From Phycomyces blakesleeanus NRRL 1555(-) (Eukaryota; Mucoromycota; Mucoromycetes; Mucorales; Phycomycetaceae), in contig NW_017265146.1 of the NCBI RefSeq assembly GCF_001638985.1, forward strand, positions 682,001 through 746,000: DNA of 64,000 nucleotides. Reading direction: 5' to 3'. Numbering within the stretch: the stretch's first letter is position 1; every line of letters starts with the position of its first letter. The notes under the pieces are model-generated. The model saw nothing but the letters and a program-made list of their open reading frames with translations, did no database searches and was not told where the DNA came from. The position numbers and the translations under genes were made by a program. Positions 45,581 to 56,186 of the stretch are shown here, piece after piece.

Positions 45581-47779
45581 ATGCCTGTAGATCTCCCACT
45601 CTACAAAGCAGAACCTAATCTGTCTACGTCAAAGAAACCCAGGTCACGGAAACAACTTCTGCTTGGTCTGGCACTAGTGGGTGTACTCATCGTACTCTAC
45701 CTAAATGCTCGAATCAATATTCCTGGCAGTATGTCAAACGAGCCTTCTCTTCACACAGACTTGGATTCTCCCCAAGCCGTACCTCCCAATCTTTCTCAAC
45801 CGGGTGATTCTTCTCCAGATTCTTCAAAATCTCAAAAGACATCTCCAGAATCATCATCATCTTCATCACAACCACAACAACCTCCACCACCTCCACAGGC
45901 ACCGGCACCAGCAACACCAAAACCCGTCTCACCACATTCCCAGCATCACAATGCACTTCCTCGTCCTTTCGAAGACGAAGGAGAAGTTACTATCAACCCT
46001 ACATCCCACTACACACAGGTTGTTATTATTGCATCCGAGGCCGAAGCTATTGGCCGTCGTGGCCTTATTCGTGAAAAGTATTTTGGTTTGAGGGACAATA
46101 TGCAACCTTGTATGGTCTACAACGCCGATATATACTACAAGTTCTGGATCCACGGCGCCCAACCAGAGGCCGATACTCCTCTTCGAAGAAGCTATGAGTC
46201 TGAGAAGATGGAGTGGAATGATATGTATGAGTCCAAGAAGAGCTTTGAGCAGATAAACATCTTGGCCTGGGTACGTGTTTTTTCTTTTATAAAACAAAAA
46301 CAAAATGAGTATCCATCAAAGTAAATTTGGATTTCATAGTCCTACTCTATATTTATATATTTAGATAGATATATTTAGAAAGAAAAAAATTTGGTTGTCA
46401 TGGTAAACTAAACTTTATATATCAATTCTTTTGTGTGTCTATGTATATACATACAGGCCGAAACCACATTAGCAAAGCAAGGCATTACCTATGATTACTT
46501 GATTGTACAGGACATCAACACTTTTATGCAGCTATCGACTATCAAACGTGAATTGGACACAGGCGTGATCAGTGAGAACACCGAGTCTCCCTTTACTCTC
46601 AACACTGATGCACCCACCAATATGGTCTGGGGTACATTTGGAGGCGAGCCCCGCGACAAGCACGCATTCGTGGTTGGATCTGCAGCCGTCAAATTGGCGC
46701 TTGGAAAACAAGCCGAGTTTGTCACTGTGTCAAATAGCACCAACATCCTGACGGCCATGTATGACTTTTACAAGCGATTTGGCGGTGCACTCGAGAAGGC
46801 CGTCGACGAGTCTCTTGAGCCTGAGGCTGCGGCCGAGATGCAAGAGCAGGCCATTCCGGAGTTTGTGCGTGAAGACGGTCCCCAGGACACCCAGCGCTTC
46901 ATCCGCTGGGAGAACAACATCGAGTCTGTGCATGCCGAAGACATCGTTGTCACCCACGTCTACCAGGACACCGAATTTGATGCTCTGGCCTACTGGACCT
47001 ACCTCAAGCCACTGCTGGTGTGTCACCCAAAGGCTACGGCTGAGGCCCGCACCAAGCAGAACAAGCCTTTGATTGCGCTCGTGACATCGTCGTTTATCTA
47101 CGACGCCTGTATGGAGCCCTCAGCCACACTCTCAGCCCTCAACAAGCATGCCTACAGTCTTGAACACGGCTATTCGTTTGTTGCCCGGTCGGCCGAATTC
47201 GCCCAACAGGCTCTGCGTAACGACCGCAAGACGGTGTGGGGCAAAATTGACGCAGTTGAAAAGGTCTTGCCAAAGTACGAGTGGATCTTCTGGATGGACA
47301 TGGATGCGGTTGTGATGAACCCCAAACAGAAGCTCGAAGATATCCTCAAAGATGTTCGTAAACGATACCCCAAGGGTCCTGCCGTGTTTGACTCGTCCAT
47401 TGACCTCGTCATTGCTCGTCCAGGCCACGACCCCATGATTAATGCCGGCGTGTTTTTGATGCGCAACACACCCTGGGCCATGCAGTTCTTGCGCGACTTG
47501 CAAGCCATGACCAACTGGTACTTTACCGGCCCATCGTATGAGCAAGGCGCTATGTGGGAGTTGCTCCATCGCCCTGAACACGCCGAACATGTGTTCTTGC
47601 TTGACCGTGACGACCACACCTTTAATACCTTCCCCGAGTTTTATCAGCCTGGCGACTTTGTGGTTCATTTTGCGCCCGATCGTTGTCCCAATGATGCCAC
47701 TCTCTTTGGTCTTGATGCAGCTGATAGAATTAGAGCTGGTGAAACCATTCTTACCCTTGAAGATAAGAAGATAAAATAA
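45581..47779 (+). CDS. type II membrane glycosyltransferase: GT31-like domain plus GT34 domain
   Basis: Two exons (45581-46270, 46457-47779) encode 670 residues. A short basic cytosolic tail is followed by one membrane anchor (LLLGLALVGVLIVLYL, about 27-42) and a Ser/Pro/Gln-rich stem (about 50-135), the layout of Golgi glycosyltransferases. The middle part (about 145-325) has VVIIASEAEAIGRRGLIREKY, YDYLIVQDINTF and HAFVVGSAAVKLAL, resembling the GT31 beta-galactosyltransferase fold. The C-terminal part (about 415-660) is GT34 (Gma12/Mnn10 family): HGYSFVARS, WGKIDAVEKVLPKYEW followed by IFWMDMDAV with the DxD (about 510-512), INAGVFLMRNTPWA and YEQGAMWELL. GT34 members add alpha-galactose or alpha-mannose to cell-wall or N-glycan mannans. 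No DxD is obvious in the first domain, so it may be non-catalytic. The C-terminal exon has markedly higher GC. Confidence 0.88.
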
Positions 47780-49237
47780 AATAATATATGATACATGTTA
47801 TATGATATATTATATATGTATTTAATGCACATAAACAGATACAAGAAATTTAAAATGAAAATAGTAATAATAACCGCAATAAAGAAAATCAATTCACAGT
47901 TTACGAACCAATGTTATTTACCTTTATTTATTTATTTTAATTTCTGGCAATGTATTCTAATTAAAAGAAAGAAATCTAAGAAGGGAAGAAGAGGAGGAAG
48001 AGGAGGAAGAGGAGAAGGGAAAGGATGAGTAGGACAAAGAAACTCAGACTATAATTTAGGCACAGTTTTGTGTAGAGTATGATATTTTCTTGATTTTGAC
48101 CGTAACAAGATCAACAGAGTAACCTATCTATTCGTTGACAAAGTGTATATTACGATCCAAGAATTGTCATTGTCAGTACTATAGAAAAGAAATAATAGCA
48201 CTACTACTAATGAGGTAGAGGGTGGTCCAAGTTCTCGCCCCATATGATAAAATATATATATATTTGTTCTAGGCTTGTAGATTATTAATTTTTTTTAACA
48301 AGGCGATTCAATTTGTGTACATGGAAATTATATAAATCCTGTGCACTTTACTACTGAAAAGAAAGAAAGAGAGATTGATTTTTGTATGAGTATAGAGAAG
48401 TATGGACATGTACTTTATTTTTGACAAAGCTTTTATTCTTATTTATTCTTTTTTCAGTAGGAGCATTATTAAGATACTCCTCCTCTTGTTGACCGTTCGG
48501 TCTATGGGACTTTGTATTCGTCAAATCTGATGAGCAAGATTTCCCTTGTTTGTCTTTTAGACAATTTGTACTCACTCTATAATTTACAATATAAAAAATA
48601 CCAATAAAAAAAATGATATATATTTTGTTTAAAAGGAATAATACACTATAATATTTCCACTTAATCTAATATATACACATACACATGTGTTCTTTACATA
48701 TCTACAGCGTGCGCTTGTGTGTGTTTGATCGGACAATGTTTTGAATTCCGGGCCGAATCGACTTTTGGATATGCAAAGTTTATGAAAAGAATCAAAGAGA
48801 GAAACAATGGGGAACAAAGGGTTCTACAAGTATTAACAGGTCATTTGTTTTCCGTCTCTTTTTATTTTTGGGGTCTAATTTAGAAGAACTAAAAACAACA
48901 GCAGGATAAAGACAAGTAACAAGACGCATTTCAATTAACCAGCATACAAATATACATTCATTAATTCATTCATTCATAGGTACATACATTCATAGGTACA
49001 CATATTTATGTATATGCTATGTGTATATTGGGACAGCTTTTTTTTTTATTGTTATTATTATTTTCGGACACAGACTCACATATATAATACACAGACACAC
49101 ACAATACATACTATACACATCTTTACAATTTTTTTATTGTTATTTATTTTTACCCCAAATTTATTCTATCCTATCCTATCCTATCCTATCCTTCTTCTTT
49201 TCTTTTCTTCTTGAAACCTTGTCTACAAAAAGAGTCA
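47780..49237. other. intergenic with isolated coding-like pieces
   Basis: No gene can be built. A plus-strand open stretch at about 48715-48890 (FEFRAESTFGYAKFMKRIK, then GEQRVLQVLTGHL) reads like protein sequence but has no start or exon partner. A minus-strand stretch at 48351-48575 is similar in character. CCTAT repeats lie at 49168-49190 before the next gene. Confidence 0.35.
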
Positions 49238-52228
49238 ATGGATCAACGTACAGACAACCCTCAAGGTCAAAAACCCACTGTATTTGAACGCTTGGGTAGA
49301 GTCCATCCCGTTGAGAACGATAGGTCTTGGCGTCCTACAGGTGGCAATATGCGCCATCACATTCCTGACAGATCATCCGAAAGGGTGCGCTACAACATGA
49401 CTATTCAAGTATCTAATGATAGACGCTACATCCATTCGCGCGACCATCGCAGCAACCCGCGCGATCAGTACCCTATGCGCGCGCCTATTCGACGTCAAGA
49501 AGACGACCGGCGTCCCATGCTCCGTCCCTCTTACCACAACGGTCGCTCTATAACCGACAGTCGTGTAATAGAAGACAGTCGCCGTGATTATGCCAGACCA
49601 TCTCATCATTTGCAACACTCTCAGCATCATCACTACCAGTCTCATTCACACGACCAACCGCCATCGCACCGCTCACGCCAACCGTCACCTGGTCCTGCTT
49701 CTACTTCTGGTCTTGGTTCTGGTCCTGCTGGGTACCGTACACATCGTCAAGAGATGCATCATTCTGGTAATCGACAGTCAATCCACACAAGCCCTCATCT
49801 TGTCCAAAAGAGCGGAATCCAATCGCAGCGAGACGACAGACGACACACCGTCGAATCTGGAGCTCGTGAACGACGATCATTAAGCTGCGAACCCAGTGCT
49901 GCGGCATCAGCTGAATCATCGGCTGAAGTTATGAACATGGATTTGGATGACAACAGACGACCAAGAAGAGATGATCAGAGACGACGTACTGAAGATCAGC
50001 AAGCAGAAGTCCGAAGAGAACGAAGAACTCAAGACGAGGCCAAAGCCAAGGCTGCTGCTGAGGCTGCAAGAGCCGCTGAAATTGCTGAAGCAAGAGCCGC
50101 CGAAGCCGCCAAGGCTGCTGCTGAAGCTGCTGCTGCCAAGGAAGCCGCCGAAGCCGCCGCCAGACAAGCTGCAAAGGAAGCGGCTGCCAGAGAAGCTGCT
50201 GCCAGAGAAGCTGCTGCCAGAGAAGCTGCCGCAGCAAGAGAGACTGCTGCCAGAGAGACCGCTGCCAGAGAAACTGCGGCTAGGGAAAAGGAAGAAGCCA
50301 TTGCGCGTGAGAAACAACAACAACAACATCGGTCGATAGAAGCTACAAGAGCCAAGTCCGAGTCCGAGGCCATAAACAAGAAGTTCAAGGAAAGATCAAC
50401 TAGGGAGGTAGACGCTAGAAAGTCCGTAGAAGAAGATGCTGCAACATCTTCCAGACCCAAGGGTATGGAACACGAAGCAGCCAAGAACAAGGTTAAAGAG
50501 AGAGAGGCATTCAAGCCTAGAGAAAGAGAAAGAGAAAAAGGCAGAGAAAGAGAAAGAGAAAGAGGCAGAAACCGAGAACCGATCAAGAAAAGAGAGACTT
50601 CCGAAATGAGTTTTGCAAGCAGGGACAAGGAGTTTGCCAAATCGAAGGAAGCAGTTGGGTGGAAACAAGAACGGGACAGAAAGTTCAGGGAGATAGAGGA
50701 CAAGAAGACTGATGGTAGAAGAAGAGAGGAGGCGACAGCAACGACAGTAACAGCGATGATAACAGAAACAGCAGCCGCGGCAGCAGTGGTAGTAGTAACA
50801 CAGGCAGAAGTTGAAACAGCAGCAGCAATGAAAGCTAGAGACGAGAGAGTAGTCAGACAACAGCAGGAAGCAGCCTATTACCCAGTAAATCGAATGGATG
50901 AAGAGAATGATGAGGCTCATGCAATAATGCCTCCTGATTGGGGTAGAGAGTCTGATGATGAGGATGTTGACGATATTGGTATAAAAGATATCGACATTGA
51001 GGATAGAGACGACATTGTAGAAGACGTCGTGCTCACTGCTTCTGAACGCAATCCTGTTCCAGGTGTTGGAGAACGCAAGAACGAAACACCTTCTTTTTCG
51101 GTGCCATCTTCGGCTTCAGCGTCTTCCCTGCCAGCTCTTGAAAATGCAGCAGCCATGAGCAATGGAAAATCAAATGGGAATTCAGTCTCTAGTTCCAAAG
51201 CTAATCATGACACCGCTGAACCTCAAGACAGTGAGTTACCTTATCCATGGCGTCAAGTACTCTCCAGAAAGCGCGAGGTTTATTACTACAACACAAAAAC
51301 TGAAGAATGTGTTTGGGATCGACCCACACACAAGACTCCCGGCAAGCCACGAGAGGAAGCTGACCGTCAGAGCCGTGAAACCGATTCTCGCCGTCGACAT
51401 TCTTCTGAATCCAACCCAACCACTACTTCCAATCCCAACCCCAACTCCACAGGACGTTCATCTTCGTCATCTGAAAGCAGCAGCAGCAAGCGTCGATGCC
51501 ACGACTTGGCTGGTCCGAGTCAAGCCCGCAACCAAGAGCAACAACATTATGTTTCCAAGACCTCTAGTACAAACACCAGTACCAGCATAGCTGTTGCTTC
51601 AACTGCCGGTATTGCACCTTCCTCTTCTGCCGACCAAGAAACTCCTGATCTTCCTCCTCCTCGTCCGACCTCTTCTTCATCCTCTCCCCCTCCCTATGGC
51701 CGCAATCCACGTTCTTCACGTCACGAGCCTCCATCGTTTGCCATGCGCCCACAAGAGAACCGTAGATACCAAGATCGATTTCTTCCGCCAGATTCTGCAA
51801 TCCCGCGCCGCTCTCGATTCCCCTCCCCACCACGAAGACCGCTTCAGGCGCCACCATATGGTGGGAACCATCGTTACAGAGACCATAATAATAGTAATCA
51901 CCATAATAATAACCACCACCACCACCACCACCAGCAGCATTCACAATCACAGCAACAGCAACACCACTACCATCAGTATGACGACCCCTACCATAGACGC
52001 GATAGCAGACAGCCTGGACCTGACAGCCGTAGTATCATGAGACCGAGACACAACTCTGAATTACACGCTCCGCCACCAGCTTCTTCAGGTTGGGTGAGAA
52101 ATAGCCAAGATCCTCCAAGACATTTGAGACGTGATGATGGATATATGCGACAAGAATCAGTGTTGACTGAACGTGCACGTATTCGAGACTACCGAACGCA
52201 ACCCATGCCACGCCGCGATTACCACTAA
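49238..52228 (+). CDS. intronless WW-domain protein with Ala/Arg-rich coiled coil
   Basis: A single uninterrupted frame of 996 residues, unusual here where neighbours carry up to 16 exons. It begins with PTVFERLGRVHP and a His/Arg/Ser-rich segment, then a long Ala/Glu/Lys/Arg helix (about 260-385, with four AAREA/AARETAA-type repeats). An RE-repeat (REREREKGRERER type, about 435-455) and an acidic stretch follow. Near 670-700 is one WW domain: LPYPWRQVLSRKREVYYYNT followed by KTEECVWDRP, with both signature tryptophans. The tail is Ser/Pro/His-rich. WW domains bind proline-rich peptides; the Arg/Ser context suggests mRNA processing or transcription, but I cannot name an orthologue. The ATG at 49238 is the first in frame. 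Confidence 0.88.
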   Translation: MDQRTDNPQGQKPTVFERLGRVHPVENDRSWRPTGGNMRHHIPDRSSERVRYNMTIQVSNDRRYIHSRDHRSNPRDQYPMRAPIRRQEDDRRPMLRPSYHNGRSITDSRVIEDSRRDYARPSHHLQHSQHHHYQSHSHDQPPSHRSRQPSPGPASTSGLGSGPAGYRTHRQEMHHSGNRQSIHTSPHLVQKSGIQSQRDDRRHTVESGARERRSLSCEPSAAASAESSAEVMNMDLDDNRRPRRDDQRRRTEDQQAEVRRERRTQDEAKAKAAAEAARAAEIAEARAAEAAKAAAEAAAAKEAAEAAARQAAKEAAAREAAAREAAAREAAAARETAARETAARETAAREKEEAIAREKQQQQHRSIEATRAKSESEAINKKFKERSTREVDARKSVEEDAATSSRPKGMEHEAAKNKVKEREAFKPREREREKGRERERERGRNREPIKKRETSEMSFASRDKEFAKSKEAVGWKQERDRKFREIEDKKTDGRRREEATATTVTAMITETAAAAAVVVVTQAEVETAAAMKARDERVVRQQQEAAYYPVNRMDEENDEAHAIMPPDWGRESDDEDVDDIGIKDIDIEDRDDIVEDVVLTASERNPVPGVGERKNETPSFSVPSSASASSLPALENAAAMSNGKSNGNSVSSSKANHDTAEPQDSELPYPWRQVLSRKREVYYYNTKTEECVWDRPTHKTPGKPREEADRQSRETDSRRRHSSESNPTTTSNPNPNSTGRSSSSSESSSSKRRCHDLAGPSQARNQEQQHYVSKTSSTNTSTSIAVASTAGIAPSSSADQETPDLPPPRPTSSSSSPPPYGRNPRSSRHEPPSFAMRPQENRRYQDRFLPPDSAIPRRSRFPSPPRRPLQAPPYGGNHRYRDHNNSNHHNNNHHHHHHQQHSQSQQQQHHYHQYDDPYHRRDSRQPGPDSRSIMRPRHNSELHAPPPASSGWVRNSQDPPRHLRRDDGYMRQESVLTERARIRDYRTQPMPRRDYH

Positions 52229-54283
52229 GCCAACCTTTTGTTCTTTTCGTATACTTATTATTATATTTCCTATACAGCAACACACTACAGACAGACACAG
52301 ACATCCGAAGACGAACACATGCACTCATACACAAACATACATATGTATATGTGTATGTGTATGCGTACAGATTCACACAGAAACACATTTGCACAAATAC
52401 ACTCAACCTACACACATACACACATACACATACACAAAACAAATCAATCAATCAATCAATGAATCAAAAATGATTTGTCCATAGTACAAATCAGACAAGA
52501 ACAAAGCCGTATATAACGATCTCTTTATTTGACTGCCTATTTTTCAGTGTTATTTTTATTTACGATGTCTCTCAACCTACAGCAGCATCAACTGTCTCTG
52601 TCTCTCTACACTACACTCACACTACACTCACTACACTCACTCACACAACCTATAAAAATTTGGATTATTACTCGAGAATTGTCAAAAATGAAAACAAAAA
52701 TGAGAGATTATATTTCAGTCAAAAACAAAGAGAGGGAGAGAGAGAAAATACCAATGAATCAAAATATTGAAATGAAACATGATCCAGACTATACCTTGTT
52801 AGCAGACCACAAAGATATCTGAATGAATGAAAGAGAGAACCAAAAACGGCATGTTTATAACCAGTGTATTTGTTGAACTCCAAGGTTATTATTGTTTTGT
52901 TTTTTTTAAAAAAAAATTTGGAGATCTGGATCAAAGAGAAAGCAGACCATAGCAGGACAAAGCAGAGTACAGCAGACCAAAGTAGGGCAAGGTAGGGCAA
53001 AACAGAGCAAAGCAGGGCAAAGCAGGGCAGGACAGAGCAAAGTTAGCAGAGTCAGAGTATGACACGAGCACACGAGCACACATGTCTACACTCACTAATT
53101 GGTACACATACACTCGCTCACACAACCACGAACACTGACACTGACACACACTTACACACGTCTTACTATGATTATTGTAATTATATCCCTCTTGTTCTTT
53201 CTTCTTCTTCTTTGGTACGAGTGTGTAAGAGCAAGTACTTGTGTGCTTGTGTAAGGTGAAATTATGATAAGATTCCAAACAAGCGAAGAAATCTGGAGCG
53301 TGCAATATCTATAGGCCCTGAATTTACCGAGTCTGCTTTATACTATTGGAGGGAAAAGTTATTTCTCCCTTCCTCTCTTTCTTTTTTCTTTTTCTTTTTT
53401 TTTTCTTTCTTCCTTCTTTCATTCATTCATTCATTTTGTTTTTTTTTGTTTGGAACCTGAAGCCGGTGGACGGTGTAACAGAATTGATACTGCGAATCGA
53501 AGAAACTGCCCGGGATATTTATTGATGATCTTGGAAGTATACTCAGATACCAGATCAAGATTATTTATTACTATTCTTATTCTTACTTTGAGAACACTGA
53601 TAATCCGCAATAGAAACTAAATCAGAGGCACATGCACAAGCAAAATCAGAAGCAGAAGAATAATGTACTTAAAAACACATTGGATAACATGAGAATGAAT
53701 CAGCGAAAATTACAGCAATTGAACTGAATGAAACAAAGAGAAACAAGCTTGATGCCTTGGACCAACAAGAGTACGAAGAAGATTCTACAACTGACGGTCT
53801 TAAAAGAAGAAGAAGAAATGAATGAACGAAAATAGATTGAGTAATCAAATTAAGGAACATTTGGTAATCTAAAAAAAAAAAAAAAAAAAAAAAAAAGTCA
53901 AGGGATCAATAGAGAGAGACAGAGAAAAGAAGAAGTGCTGTGAAGAGGTACTTTAATTTATGGGCGTGATATTTTATAGATCTATCATTGGGCTCGAGCC
54001 ATAGTGTATTCTATCAAAAAGAGGTGGTTCGGAAACCCCAGAAATGTCAAATATTCTGGAAATATCGAAAGGTATATATATAAAGATAAAGGATCGGATG
54101 TAACTTTGCAATGGATACGTTTTAAAAAAAAATGATTTGAATTTGATGTTTACCAGGTAAAATTCCATTGTGAAACGAGAAAATAATTCCCATTGTTGGT
54201 AATTCTTTAAGGAGATATAGGACATTTGGATCATGTAACTTGATCAAGTGGAATTGCAGTTACATACACAACATACATGTACA

Positions 54284-54321
<38 letters not shown>

Positions 54322-56186
54322 TGTGTATACACATGGCATTCACATTTCGAGTCAAAGGATCATGCATTTAAGAAATATACGTTTAATGATGGTTGGTTGT
54401 GTTTGATATCAAAGTCAAACTATTTTTCTAGCAGCACGAGTTTAGTTTATTTGAAACGATTCGGTATAAATTTACAGAACAGCTTACCTTCTTATGATTC
54501 CAAACTACAGGATTTTGTTTTTGTTTTACAAAGAGATCAATAAACGAGATATACCCTTTCTTTTTTTTTTCTTTACCAGGCCCAGAATAATTCATAATGT
54601 TCAGAATTCCTGGTTTTCATACACAATTTTCTAGATATTTTTTTACCAATCTTCAAACGTATTCTTCCACACGTGGAGTATTGTAGCCAATCTAAAGGCA
54701 GAATTATTACTACAGTTAGTATTTTCCTTACCTTTTGAGATCAAACCTCTTTAAGATTGTTTGATATCCCTGGTTTCAAAAGAAGAATGTTAGTAACAAA
54801 CAAGTTAAGAAATTGAAATTGAAAATAAAAATAAAAAAGGCTTTACATTCAAAGGAAAGAAGAAGAAGAAAAAGAATTTGCTTGTATTTATACATTTTTG
54901 TCAAGTATTTTCTGATATCCTAATATGTTTAGCTATTAAGAAAAATTAAGCAATTCTGGAGTGTATGGTTTATCCAAAGAATCTTGATATTCTATAGTAT
55001 TAAACTGTTGGCTTCATAGAAAACAAACAAATTCCTATTAGCCTACAAATGACCTTCTCAATTGTTTATACAAAAATATATGGTGCTAATGGTGATTATG
55101 ACAGCATACAAGTATAGATTACAACAGATCACTAATACTTTAAACCTTTATTATTAGCCAATTACAATAGATGCCCTTTTATTCTTTCGTTATCTATGCT
55201 AAAAACAGACACTCAAAACCTTGTCGTATTATAAGCATCACAGTGATTGTAATTATAATATACAATACGACCAAAAAAATAAATAAATTTTAAAGCTGTT
55301 TTGTATCTGGGTTCTTAATCGGTCTTGGTCCTACTCCCCTTTGTTTGATACTTTTTGTTTAGCATTTTATCCAATTGAATTGAATATCTGCATATCTTTC
55401 GGACATTCGCAAAATTCGCGCATCGTACAAAATTCCATATAAAGAAAATTCTGGCAGTAAAAATAAAATAAAATTTGAACTTTTTTTTTTTATATTACAT
55501 ATTTACAGCACAGACAAGAGACAAGACCTGAAAGCATAAAGAACAAAAGTCGTAAATTATACGGTAACTTTTTTTTTTTTTTTTTTTTTTGAAAAAATAA
55601 AATAAAATAAAAATATTTAATTATTTAATTGATTGATATAAGCCTTGCTTTTTTGTTTTTTCGCTTAATTTACCCTTTCTAATTCTTCTTGACCTTCTGA
55701 AGATTCTTTCACAGAATTTCAAGCAAGCTTTTGAAAAGAAGTTGTGGAAGCTTTTATATTTATATTTATATTTTTTCTTTATCCTATTATTGAAGATCAC
55801 CCAAGACTGACTTATTGGCTTCATTATACTCATCATACGTCAATTGACCTCTACCTTATACACAAACCAATTGCCACCCCTCTTTTTTTTCCCATTTTTC
55901 TAATTGACAGAGAAACTATCTGCTGTCTGATTTCTTATTCATACTGTTGATGCTCAATTGCTGTCTCAATAACCCCACAACCCCCTTCGATATCATTACC
56001 TGACCAGGGAATTAACCCCTAACCTTTACCTTACAAATCTTCTACAAGATAAAAGAATACGATAAACTTTTTATTATTTTAATTTAATTTAATTTAATTT
56101 AATTTAATTTAATTATATACAACCCAACTACACATTTCATCAAACCCTTTTATTCCTCGCATATTCTATAGATCTATATTATTCAC
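52229..56186. other. long intergenic region with microsatellites
   Basis: Nearly 4 kb without a gene I can support. It contains CA/ACACAT repeats (52320-52440), (AATC)n, a CACTA array (52605-52645), a degenerate GCAGGGCAAA minisatellite (52930-53050), CATT at 53420-53435, A runs at 53872-53896, a TA/TG run at 54286-54320, and a T run at 55568-55590. One stretch at 53600-53830 reads partly like protein (SAKITAIELNETKRNKLDAL then DQQEYEEDSTTDG) but is interrupted upstream. An (AATTT)n array lies at 56079-56112, just before the antiporter gene. Confidence 0.45.

Noticed and set aside
49211..49237. Earlier start for the WW-domain protein at 49211
   Set aside because: The codon there is TTG; the first in-frame ATG is at 49238.
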